Source: Nibribacter ruber (lineage in GTDB: Bacteria > Bacteroidota > Bacteroidia > Cytophagales > Hymenobacteraceae). From it: a DNA stretch of 64,000 nt. Below, piece by piece: positions 7,994-15,324 of the stretch. The stretch spans positions 2,975,001 to 3,039,000 of the forward strand of contig NZ_CP047897.1 of the NCBI RefSeq assembly GCF_009913235.1. The letters run 5' to 3'. The position numbers and the translations under genes are program-made. The stretch's first letter is position 1, and each line of letters opens with the position of its first letter. The notes under the pieces are model-generated. The model had not been told where the DNA came from, made no database searches, and was given only the letters and a program-made list of their open reading frames with translations.

Positions 7994-8398
7994 CTACAGG
8001 TTGAAGTCGCCGGCGGCTTCTGGCTGATACATCACTTCTTCAATCTGGTACTGCAGCGTGCCGCGCGGGGCGGGGCATTCTACTTCCTGGCCTACCTTTC
8101 TGCCCAGAATGGCAAAACCCACCGGGGCCAGCACCGAGATTTTGCGGGTGGCCACATCGGCGTTTTTAGGGTAGACCAGCGTGAGGTCCATCACGGTGCC
8201 GCTTTTCTTTTCGCGCAGGCGCACCTGTGAGTTCATGGTGACCACGTCTACCGGTACTTGCTCTGCCGGAATAAGCGTGGCCGTGCGCAATTCTTTGCAA
8301 AGGCCCTCTACCACCAGGGCAGGGGCCACAGACCGTTGGGCCTGCACCAGTAAATGCAAGCGTTCATAATCCTGCTCGGTTAAAAAAACAGAGTTCAT
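7994..8398 (-). CDS. GreA/GreB family factor (Rnk-like, nucleoside diphosphate kinase regulator)
   Basis: A 134-residue protein with a short N-terminal helical part instead of the long GreA coiled coil, followed by the FKBP-like GreA/GreB C-terminal domain: SQVRLREKKSG, MDLTLVYPKNAD, ISVLAPVGFAILGRKVGQEVECPAPRG. This is the layout of Rnk, which binds RNA polymerase in the secondary channel region but does not act as a cleavage factor. Stand-alone gene, no clear promoter recognised. Confidence 0.88.
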   Translation of the reverse strand: MNSVFLTEQDYERLHLLVQAQRSVAPALVVEGLCKELRTATLIPAEQVPVDVVTMNSQVRLREKKSGTVMDLTLVYPKNADVATRKISVLAPVGFAILGRKVGQEVECPAPRGTLQYQIEEVMYQPEAAGDFNL

Positions 8399-8834
8399 AA
8401 GCGTGTAAATAAATTGAATTAGAAAATACAGGGGAGCGGAAGTCTTTCTAAACCGGTGCTTAACGCTGCCTCAGGGACGGCTGCCAGGAACCGAACACAT
8501 GAGAAGACGAGCTTGCTAGAAAGAAGAAGCCGTTAGCGGCATGCGACAGGGAAAACCCAGAGGGCTTCTGCTGTCACACGCCGCTAACGGCAAACGGATG
8601 GCGTGCCGGATGTGTAAAACCTCCGGCCTACTTATTAAAGTCTTTGGGCGACGTAAAAAAGAAAAGGCAATAGCCGTTCAGGACATCACGCAGGGACGCA
8701 TGATGAGACGCTGCTACCAGGCCGGTAAACGGCTGCAAGGCGGTAGAGGGTATGTCTCTGAACGGATACACGATTTTAATTTCTGATATAGTCAAAGATA
8801 GCCAGAAAGGCCGTCAAAAGCAAGAAGGAACGGG
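8399..8834. other. Gene-poor gap with one long hairpin
   Basis: No convincing gene. An open plus-strand frame at 8541-8786 encodes a basic, family-less peptide that runs through a hairpin and has no start signal, so it is not called. The only clear structure is the hairpin at 8529-8591. Confidence 0.6.
8529..8591. repeat. Orphan long hairpin (21-base arms)
   Basis: The arm at 8529-8549 starts with GCCGTTAGCGGC and the arm at 8571-8591 ends with GCCGCTAACGGC. They pair at 19 of 21 positions around a 21-base loop. It has no T run on either side. It could be a small structured RNA, a REP-like sequence or a protein site; nothing decides between them. Confidence 0.6.
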
Positions 8835-9626
8835 CTACGCCTGCGCGTGCGGCAAAACCATGTTGAATCGGTGCTTGACCTCGCTTACTTCTGCAATGAA
8901 CTGCGGGCTCTTCTCAATATGGTTGCCTACCACCAGCACATCGGCGCCGGCTTTCCAAGCGGCTTCTGCCTTCTCTGTGGTGTTCACGCCGCCGCCCACA
9001 ATCACGGGCACGTCTACGGCCTGGCGCACGGCCTGGATCATGGCGGGGCTAACCGGGTACATGGCACCGCTGCCGCCGTCCAGATACATGTGTTGCAAGC
9101 CCAGCATCTGGCCGGCCAAGGCGGTGCAGGCGGCAATGGAAGGCTTGTCATTAGGAATGGGCGTAGTGCCGCTCATATAAGACGCCGTGGTCTGCCTGCC
9201 CGAGTCAATAAGCATATAGCCGGTAGAGTACAAAGGCAGGCCGCTGGATTTGAGCAAGGGCGCGGCGGCCACGTGCTGTCCAATCAGGAAGTCTGGGTTA
9301 CGGCCCGAGATCAAGGAGAGCAACAATAGACCATCTGCCTTGGCGTCTATGTACAGACCGCTGCTGGGGAACAGAATGACCGGAATGGAGCTGTGCTGCT
9401 TGATGAAGGAGACGAATGAGGTCTGGTCTGGGTTGGAGATGAGACTGCCGCCCATGAAAAAGAAATCAACCTCGTGCCGGTGGCTCAGGGCCAGTATCTC
9501 CTGGCAGCGCGCAATGGTGAGGTGGTCTGGGTCTAACAGCACAGCCAGCCGCTTGTGGCGGCTGGCTGGCGTAGTAGAATCTGGTATGGAAAGTAAGCTA
9601 GAACTGCGTTGATGGTTGGTGGGCAT
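8835..9626 (-). CDS. Geranylgeranylglyceryl/heptaprenylglyceryl phosphate synthase (PcrB/GGGPS family)
   Basis: TIM-barrel prenyltransferase that joins glycerol 1-phosphate to a polyprenyl diphosphate. Of 263 residues, the barrel starts at KRLAVLLDPDHL (about residue 25). The family signatures are FFMGGSL, ILFPSS, YLDGGSGA and the phosphate-binding VIVGGGVNTTEKA / ADVLVVGN. The Bacteroidota enzymes were characterised as a distinct group of this family; what the lipid product does is not settled. The first 25 residues are an unconserved extension, but there is no other nearby Met. It overlaps the upstream hypothetical gene by 29 bases, so the two are likely coupled. Confidence 0.92.
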   Translation of the reverse strand: MPTNHQRSSSLLSIPDSTTPASRHKRLAVLLDPDHLTIARCQEILALSHRHEVDFFFMGGSLISNPDQTSFVSFIKQHSSIPVILFPSSGLYIDAKADGLLLLSLISGRNPDFLIGQHVAAAPLLKSSGLPLYSTGYMLIDSGRQTTASYMSGTTPIPNDKPSIAACTALAGQMLGLQHMYLDGGSGAMYPVSPAMIQAVRQAVDVPVIVGGGVNTTEKAEAAWKAGADVLVVGNHIEKSPQFIAEVSEVKHRFNMVLPHAQA

Positions 9627-10224
9627 GGGTGTCCTCGTCAGTCTGTAAGTGATAGACCACGTCTGTGGTTTCGGGCTCTTCTTGGTGAGAGGCGAGGGCG
9701 GCGCTTACGTGAAAGCGCTCCTCAATGAGCTTGGTGATGTACAGCATGAGCATGGCCGCCAGTTGGTGCTCCACCGCCTTGAACAGGTCTGACTGCATGA
9801 AAGACTTGGCCGCCGTCATAAAGCCGCTTTCTTTCTTGCGCCCGCCCGCCGAAAACAGGGTGCCCGTGTTGGGGTGGTACACCGCCGGATAGGTGCGCTC
9901 AATGGCACTGTACAAAGGCTCATCGTCTTCCACGTCTGGAATGTTGGCAATCCAGGCGCGGTCCTCTGCTCCTTTAAAAGTAGCCGATTTTTTTAGCTTG
10001 TTGCCTTTTTTTTTCTTGGGCTTGTCACCGTTGCCGCTAAAGGCCTTGCCCAGCAGGTACATGCCTACCATGAGGCCGCCGGCCATCAGGACGTTTTTGC
10101 CAATCTGGGTGGACTGGTCTTTGAGCTCTGCCACGTCACTGAGGAGGGCGTTCTTATATTCTTCCTTCTGGCGCTCCAGCAGTTCGCGCTGGTCTTCAAA
10201 AAGGGGGTTGTTCAATTCGCTCAT
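9598..10224 (-). CDS. Hypothetical single-pass membrane protein
   Basis: A 208-residue protein of no family I recognise. It has an N-terminal charged helix (1-40), one hydrophobic segment (about 44-62, VLMAGGLMVGMYLLGKAF), a Lys-rich stretch (KPKKKKGNKLKK), then a mixed region and a second amphipathic helical part (about 145-175). It sits between the holin-like gene (14-base gap) and the prenyltransferase gene (29-base overlap), so all three seem to form one operon acting at the membrane. Confidence 0.7.
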   Translation of the reverse strand: MSELNNPLFEDQRELLERQKEEYKNALLSDVAELKDQSTQIGKNVLMAGGLMVGMYLLGKAFSGNGDKPKKKKGNKLKKSATFKGAEDRAWIANIPDVEDDEPLYSAIERTYPAVYHPNTGTLFSAGGRKKESGFMTAAKSFMQSDLFKAVEHQLAAMLMLYITKLIEERFHVSAALASHQEEPETTDVVYHLQTDEDTHAHQPSTQF

Positions 10225-10238
10225 GGGTATAAATGAGG

Positions 10239-10610
10239 TTAATTGGTTTGTTCAGATTCGTCTGCTTTGTAAATGGTATTTCTGAAGGCCTTGTCTGCCA
10301 TGCCCTGAAACACTTTCTTGTCTAAGCCCACAAACAGAATGACCAGCAAAATAAGGTAAAAAAGTGTAATGATCCCGAAGCCCCAGAAACGGCTGTCCAG
10401 CAAATCATTCAACAGCAGAGCCAGGAAAATGTTGAGGAACAGCAGCACCATCAGCGCCACCAGGCCCAGCAGCACCCCGTGAATGGTGCTCACAAAGGCA
10501 CTCTTCAGTTTGGTTTGCATGTCTAGCTTGAGCAGGTCTATGCGGGTGTCTATGTACCCCATCATGTTGCCAATGATGCTGTCAGTCTTGCTTTTCTCGT
10601 CTTGGGCCAT
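10239..10610 (-). CDS. Phage-holin-family-III-like (Phage_holin_3_6) membrane protein
   Basis: 123 residues with a soluble N-terminal helix (DTRIDLLKLDMQTKLK) and two transmembrane helices (about 43-65 and 75-95) joined by a short turn with LLDSRFWGF. This is the layout of the chromosomal 'actinobacterial holin' type; in spite of the name such genes are not in prophages and their role is unknown. The ATG at 10610 is chosen: upstream residues in the frame lack similarity, and an AAGAG stretch sits just before it. First gene of the operon that ends with the prenyltransferase. Confidence 0.8.
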   Translation of the reverse strand: MAQDEKSKTDSIIGNMMGYIDTRIDLLKLDMQTKLKSAFVSTIHGVLLGLVALMVLLFLNIFLALLLNDLLDSRFWGFGIITLFYLILLVILFVGLDKKVFQGMADKAFRNTIYKADESEQTN

Positions 10611-10751
10611 TTTTTTCTCTTTACGGGTAAAGGTTCTTTTGAGGATATACGGGAACATGGCAGGAAAATATTCCAAAATTGTTTCCCGTCAAAACCGCAT
10701 ACGTAAAAGTAGAGGCTATGGCTAACCCAAGTAAAATTTGTGCTCTTGGGT

Positions 10752-10788
10752 GTTTTTGGCCTACTTTCCAGAAAAGAGGCCAAAAACG
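10752..10788. repeat. Palindromic intergenic repeat, copy 4
   Basis: GTTTTTGGCCTAC and GAGGCCAAAAACG arms with centre TTTCCAGAAAA. It lies in the divergent region between the holin-like gene and the J-domain gene. Confidence 0.85.
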
Positions 10789-10825
10789 AAACGCAGGCAC
10801 CGCCACCGTACAGCCAAAAACCACG

Positions 10826-10833
10826 TACTTTTG
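10826..10833 (+). promoter_or_regulatory. Probable -7 box for the J-domain gene
   Basis: TACTTTTG fits TAnnTTTG and is 27 bases before the TTG start at 10861. No matching TTG -33 element was seen. Confidence 0.4.
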
Positions 10834-10860
10834 TAGCGGCCGCCGCGCCGCGCATAAATC

Positions 10861-11940
10861 TTGACCCAAAACTACTACCATATCCTGGGCCTTGCCCCCT
10901 CTGCCAGCGCCTCTGAGATAAAGGCCGCCTACAAGCGCCTGGCCCTCAAGTACCACCCAGACCGCAACCCCCTCAATGACCGCGCCGAGGAGCAGTTCAA
11001 GCGCGTGAACGAGGCCTACCAGATTCTCTCTGACCCCCGGCGCAAAGCCACCTATGACCTCAAGCGCCAGTATGAGAAAAACTACCATCAGTCACAGGCC
11101 TACAGCAACCCGCGCTACCATTACACCCGCCCACCCGCCGGTATGCAGGAACGGCATTACCACCAGCGGCCGCAACGGCACAGTCATTTTTCTAAGAAAG
11201 ACCGACTCATTGCCCTGGGCCTTATTGTATTGCTAGTGCTGCTGCTGGCTACCATTAAACTCTCCTGGGACGCCTTTGCCAGCCAGCGCGCTTACCAGCG
11301 GGGTCAGCAAGCCGAAACCCAGAAACACTGGGCCGAGGCCGAGGCCTTCTTTACCGAGGTGCTGGACCATGACGAGGACCAGGAAGAAGCCCGCCTGAAA
11401 AGAGCCCGATTGCGCCTTCACCACCTCAACGACCCGCAGGGAGCCGTCACGGACGTGTCTTGGTTGTTGGAGGAAAGTGAGGCACCCTCCGCAGAACTCT
11501 GGCAGACGCGCGCCCAGGCCTTTCTGCAGCTCAAGAACTACCGGCAGGCCTTGCAAGATCTAAACCATAGCATTGAATTGAAATCCAGCGGCACCGCGGC
11601 CTACTTTGACAGGGGCGTGGCCAGGCTGCACCTGGAGGAAGACCTGCCCTTGGCGGTAAAGGACCTGTCTGTTTTTCTGGAGAATCCTTCCCCTGGAAGA
11701 AGCCTAGCCGATGCGTGGTTGTACAGAAGCTTCGCGCAGTTCAAGCTGAAGCGCCTGGACCTGGCCAAGAATGACGTAGCCAAGGCCCTTGAACTGGATC
11801 CTTTGAACGCGCGAGCGTATTACGTACAGGCACAGGTGCTCAAAGCCCGAAAGGATATTCCGGGGGCGTACAAGGCCTTTAAGCGGGCGGCAGATCTGGG
11901 CTTCTCAGAAGCTGAAATGGAAGCAGATAGGTTGCAGTAA
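10861..11940 (+). CDS. Membrane-anchored J-domain protein with TPR repeats
   Basis: 359 residues: an N-terminal DnaJ domain (1-66) with the HPD motif that stimulates Hsp70 (KYHPDRNP), a His/Tyr/Arg-rich linker, one transmembrane helix (about 120-138, LIALGLIVLLVLLLATI) and a C-terminal TPR array (about 150-355). A co-chaperone that would bring DnaK to the membrane, with TPRs for binding a partner. The start is a TTG (10861); the family needs residues from there (YYHILGL), and no ATG is available in frame. It ends 3 bases from the convergent peptidase gene. Confidence 0.88.
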   Translation: MTQNYYHILGLAPSASASEIKAAYKRLALKYHPDRNPLNDRAEEQFKRVNEAYQILSDPRRKATYDLKRQYEKNYHQSQAYSNPRYHYTRPPAGMQERHYHQRPQRHSHFSKKDRLIALGLIVLLVLLLATIKLSWDAFASQRAYQRGQQAETQKHWAEAEAFFTEVLDHDEDQEEARLKRARLRLHHLNDPQGAVTDVSWLLEESEAPSAELWQTRAQAFLQLKNYRQALQDLNHSIELKSSGTAAYFDRGVARLHLEEDLPLAVKDLSVFLENPSPGRSLADAWLYRSFAQFKLKRLDLAKNDVAKALELDPLNARAYYVQAQVLKARKDIPGAYKAFKRAADLGFSEAEMEADRLQ

Positions 11941-11943
11941 GGA

Positions 11944-12870
11944 TTAGTCCTCCCAGATGCGCACCACCGGGTCATCGCCCCCAATCCGGAAGCCCCTGAA
12001 CATGAGGTTGCAGTTGTAGACCATGCCCACCTCGCCGTTGGGGTCTAGGGCGATGATGCCTTTGTCGCCGCCAATCTTCTTCTTGTACATATCCACGGCT
12101 TCGTCACAGGCTTCCTGCACAGACAGTCCTTTGTATTTCATGAGGGAATAGACTTCATGGGCCAATACGGAGCGCATGATCTCTTCGCCTTCACCGGTGC
12201 AGGACACGGCCACCACCTCATTATTGGCGTAGGTGCCCGCACCAATAATGGGAGAGTCACCCACGCGGCCGTTCATCTGATTGGTGAGGCCGCCGGTAGA
12301 GGTGGCAGCGGCCAGGTTGCCTTCCATGTCCAGGGCCACGGCGCCCACAGTATCAACCCGCATTTTAGCCCTGGCCTCAGGCTTTTTCTTTTCCTTTTCG
12401 TGCTGTTTCTCCCATTCCTTGATGCGTTCTTCCTCTTGGAAGTAGGGTACGGGCTTGATGGTGAGTTCTTGCTCGCGGGCAAAATCCATGGCACCGTCGC
12501 TGGTGAGGTACACGTGCTTGGTCTTGTCCATGATGGCCCGGGCCAGCGAGATGGGGTTCTTGATCTGCTCCACGTTGCTGCAAGCTCCCGCGTTCATGTC
12601 TTTGCCGTCCATGATGGCGGCGTCCATTTTGTTTTCGCCCAGTTCTGTGAGGGCAGCGCCTTTGCCGGCATTGAACAAGGGATTATCCTCCAGAGAACGC
12701 ACGGCGGCTTCAACGGCGTCTACAGCGGTGCCACCCTTTTTTAAAACGCTCCACCCGGCGGTGAGGGCCTCAGAAAGACCGTGCCGGTAGGCCTTTTCCT
12801 TTTCGGGGCTCACCTCGCTTTTCTTCAGGTTCTCAGCGCCGGCGTGTATGGCTATGGCAAATTTTTTCAT
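11944..12870 (-). CDS. Isoaspartyl peptidase/L-asparaginase (Ntn hydrolase, Asparaginase_2)
   Basis: A plant-type asparaginase that self-cleaves; the new N-terminal Thr is the nucleophile. Thr174 in RVDTVGAVALD is the expected cleavage residue, followed by AAATSTGGLTNQMNGRVGDSPIIGAGTYA, the hallmark substrate-binding stretch, and SCTGEGE. It removes isoaspartyl residues from peptides and may hydrolyse asparagine. The linker before Thr174 is unusually long and charged (KEWEKQHEKEKKKPEARAK). No export signal is evident. Convergent with the J-domain gene, with only 3 bases between stops. Confidence 0.93.
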   Translation of the reverse strand: MKKFAIAIHAGAENLKKSEVSPEKEKAYRHGLSEALTAGWSVLKKGGTAVDAVEAAVRSLEDNPLFNAGKGAALTELGENKMDAAIMDGKDMNAGACSNVEQIKNPISLARAIMDKTKHVYLTSDGAMDFAREQELTIKPVPYFQEEERIKEWEKQHEKEKKKPEARAKMRVDTVGAVALDMEGNLAAATSTGGLTNQMNGRVGDSPIIGAGTYANNEVVAVSCTGEGEEIMRSVLAHEVYSLMKYKGLSVQEACDEAVDMYKKKIGGDKGIIALDPNGEVGMVYNCNLMFRGFRIGGDDPVVRIWED

Positions 12871-13172
12871 GGAATGTAGCGGTTGGTAGTAATCACCTGT
12901 AAAAACGGCGGCACATTGGCAGAGTTGCGGGTATTAATACGGTAAATGCACGTATGGCAAAGCCAAGGAGTATTGCTACGGAACTCTCTCTGCCGTCCAG
13001 GAGTTTTGCTGCATCTAAACCAGGCCGCAACTAGACTCTGGAAAGAAAAGAATGGTGTTCTGGCCGGGAACTATGCTGCCGCTGTAACAGGAAACCTTGA
13101 AAAGAGTAATAAATTAGCCGGCGCACGTACTAAACATAAGGTAGCGAGCGTATTTTAGAAACAGCCACTGAG
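12871..13172. other. Intergenic region with no recognised content
   Basis: About 300 bases between divergent genes. A 70-codon open frame (12946-13158) has no family likeness and no start signals. I see no repeat copy, hairpin or clear promoter. Confidence 0.5.
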
Positions 13173-13442
13173 ATGAAGGATATGCAAGTGAAAGAGTTTG
13201 TGGAGCTGCCGCTGGTGGAGCAGATAAAGCAGGTGCAGGACAACGGCCGCTACCTGCACTCCCGCCTGAAGGGGTGGTGCCATATCAGTTTGTACGCTAT
13301 GGGCTCCTTCTACGCCGAGGTCTGGCTTCTGGAGCACTGTGGCAGCATTGCCCTGGTGCGCACCTTCACCTCCCAGAAGCAATTAGACCCCTACCTGCAG
13401 ACCTCCTGCCTGGAAAACCTCCTGCAGCAACTCAAGCCCTGA
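13173..13442 (+). CDS. Small conserved-looking hypothetical protein
   Basis: 89 residues, mixed alpha/beta, no signal peptide or membrane segment: EFVELPLVEQIKQVQDNG, then an aromatic middle (WCHISLYAMGSFYAEVWLLE) and LEEN-type helical end (LENLLQQL). The codon usage and GC match neighbours, and the frame starts at an ATG followed by good protein-like composition. The middle and spacing suggest a small fold like those of Bacteroidota-only proteins. I do not know its function. Confidence 0.65.
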   Translation: MKDMQVKEFVELPLVEQIKQVQDNGRYLHSRLKGWCHISLYAMGSFYAEVWLLEHCGSIALVRTFTSQKQLDPYLQTSCLENLLQQLKP

Positions 13443-13509
13443 ACTCTCTCTCTCTTCGCTTAATTAAATTTGACTGCGCCTGTCTCCTTTTCTTGGCTGC
13501 GGTCCTTCT

Positions 13510-13546
13510 GTTTTTGGCCTCTTTTCCAGAAAACAGCCCAAAAACG
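13510..13546. repeat. Palindromic intergenic repeat, copy 5
   Basis: GTTTTTGGCCTC and CAGCCCAAAAACG arms, partly mismatched, centre TTTCCAGAAAA. Last copy before the defence island; the next is at 33,975. Confidence 0.8.
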
Positions 13547-13677
13547 CCTTTCACTTTCCCTCTCTTTAATTACTTGTAGTTATTGCCCTGGGCAGAAAGA
13601 TGTCCCATGGCGGTAAAGGCATAAGATAAATCTGGTCTATTTCGCGTAAGTTGCTAGTATCATGAACAGGAGGCGGC

Positions 13678-14856
13678 GTGCTGGTTCCTGCTCTTGTGCA
13701 AACGCTTGTACCTATGAACCGTGAAATAACATACCAGGCGGCCCTGGCGGTGGCCGAGTCCATGGAAACGCATTTTGTGCAGCACCTGCATGAAGCCCGC
13801 GAACGGGGAGAGCAGGCCCTTGCCCCCGAGCCCCATGCCAAGGTCATTGCCGCCATGATTGACACTGCTTTCTGGGCCAGCCTGCGCCGCGAAGAAGGCC
13901 ATTCTCCCAAGATTTCCCTGGCCTTTCTGCCGCCAGACCATTCGGTAAGGCCGCTGGTGTTTGAACAGCGGCTGCCGCTCACTTCGGCCATTCTCACCAA
14001 GCTGGCGCCCGGCGTGGAGCGGGCCGGCATTCACCTGGGCATCTGGTATGAGGGCGAAGAACTCTACATCTGGGGCACCATGCATGAGATCACCAAGTTC
14101 TGCTTCGTGCTGGACGTCTCTGAGCCTGGTCTGCTGGTGATCAAGCACCGCCGACAGGGAGGCCTGGGCAAGTTCAACAACGTGGCCGTGCTCAAAGGGG
14201 ACCAGGTGAAGATTGTGGATGAGTCTAGCGCCACCCTGCCGGACTGCCCCAACGTGCTTTCCTCTCTGCTGGGTTTTGCGTCTGCCGCCTCCTGGGATGA
14301 TTCTGTGAACGTGCTGGTGCAGCTGGCGGTGTCTATGCGGGCGCACGGCCGCGGCGGAACTCTGCTGCTGGTACCCACCAACGACGGTGCCTGGCGCAAC
14401 TCCATCATGCACCCCATCCAATACGCCGTGGCCCCCGCCTTCACAGAACTCGCCGACTTACTCAAGCAAGATGTCTCTGAACGCAAGAAAACCTCCTGGC
14501 AGACGGCCATCCGGCAGGCCATTGACAGCGTAGCCGGCCTCACCGCCGTAGACGGCGCCACCGTGCTCTCTGACCAGTATGAGCTGCTGGCTTTCGGGGC
14601 CAAGATTGTGCGCGCGCATGAAAGTGAACAGGTAAAGCAGATGATGTTCACAGAGCCCATTGTGGGCGGCGAGGCCATGGTCATCTCGCCGGGCCAGACC
14701 GGCGGTACTCGTCACCTCTCTGCCGCCCAGTTTGTGCATGACCAGAAAGACGCCCTGGCCCTGGTGGCCTCCCAAGACGGCCGCTTCACCATCTTCACTT
14801 GGTCTCCCTGTGAGAACATGGTGCACGCGCACCGGGTGGATGCGTTGTTGTTGTAG
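13678..14856 (+). CDS. DAC (diadenylate cyclase)-like protein, probable DACNV-type sensor
   Basis: 392 residues. The C-terminal third (about 270-392) carries DisA/DAC-like signatures: AVDGATVLS for the DGA motif and GGTRHLSAAQF where active c-di-AMP synthases have the RHRAA motif. The second Arg is lost, so catalysis is uncertain and a nucleotide-sensing role is as likely. The N-terminal two thirds match my memory of the 'DACNV' predicted sensor domain. The start is a GTG at 13678, five bases after AGGAGG; an ATG 36 bases on is the alternative. It lies next to the left edge of the island but has flank-like GC. Confidence 0.7.
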   Translation: MLVPALVQTLVPMNREITYQAALAVAESMETHFVQHLHEARERGEQALAPEPHAKVIAAMIDTAFWASLRREEGHSPKISLAFLPPDHSVRPLVFEQRLPLTSAILTKLAPGVERAGIHLGIWYEGEELYIWGTMHEITKFCFVLDVSEPGLLVIKHRRQGGLGKFNNVAVLKGDQVKIVDESSATLPDCPNVLSSLLGFASAASWDDSVNVLVQLAVSMRAHGRGGTLLLVPTNDGAWRNSIMHPIQYAVAPAFTELADLLKQDVSERKKTSWQTAIRQAIDSVAGLTAVDGATVLSDQYELLAFGAKIVRAHESEQVKQMMFTEPIVGGEAMVISPGQTGGTRHLSAAQFVHDQKDALALVASQDGRFTIFTWSPCENMVHAHRVDALLL

Positions 14857-14889
14857 AGTTAGCTCAAAGTCTTTATCTTTAAAAAGCAT

Positions 14890-15324
14890 ATGACTGATGT
14901 CCACAGCAAAAAGGTCAGGAGCTTTAACATGTCCCAAATTAAAGGGAAGAATACAAAGCCTGAAGTCTTAGTCCGCAAGTTCTTATTTTCAAAAGGGTTC
15001 CGTTTTAGATTACATGATAAAAAGCTTCTGGGGAAGCCTGATATCATACTGCCTAAATACAAGACCGTTATTTTTGTTCATGGGTGCTTCTGGCATTGTC
15101 ATAATGGTTGTAAGTATTTTGTGGTACCTAAAACCAGAACTGATTGGTGGTTGAACAAACTGCAGACAAATAGGAAGAAAGACGAAGAAAATGAGAATCT
15201 TCTGGTTGAGAGGGGCTGGAAAGTCCTGACAATTTGGGAGTGCGAATTAAAGAGTAAAACAAAAGAAGTAACCTTAGTAAAGTTAGAAGAGGAGTTATGG
15301 AGGAGTTTAAATCAATCCCAGTAA
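14890..15324 (+). CDS. vsr: Very short patch repair endonuclease (Vsr)
   Basis: Nicks 5' of the T in T:G mismatches that arise when 5-methylcytosine is deaminated. The 144 residues show the family's core: MSQIKGKNTKPE, Asp51 in GKPDIILP, and HGCFWHCH (64-71) with His64 and His69 at the same numbers as in E. coli Vsr, plus the Cys residues of the zinc site. It overlaps the methylase start by 28 bases, the usual vsr-dcm pairing. Starts only 33 bases after the DAC-like gene, marking the left edge of the island. Confidence 0.95.
   Translation: MTDVHSKKVRSFNMSQIKGKNTKPEVLVRKFLFSKGFRFRLHDKKLLGKPDIILPKYKTVIFVHGCFWHCHNGCKYFVVPKTRTDWWLNKLQTNRKKDEENENLLVERGWKVLTIWECELKSKTKEVTLVKLEEELWRSLNQSQ

Noticed and set aside
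8541-8786. 81-codon open frame in the gap before the prenyltransferase gene
   Set aside because: It starts inside a hairpin, is highly basic without family likeness and has no promoter or ribosome signal.
10239-10610. Holin-like gene as a prophage sign
   Set aside because: This holin-superfamily type is common in chromosomes outside phages; no other phage gene is nearby.
12946-13158. 70-codon open frame upstream of the 89-residue gene
   Set aside because: No family, no start signals, atypical composition for a coding region of this genome.
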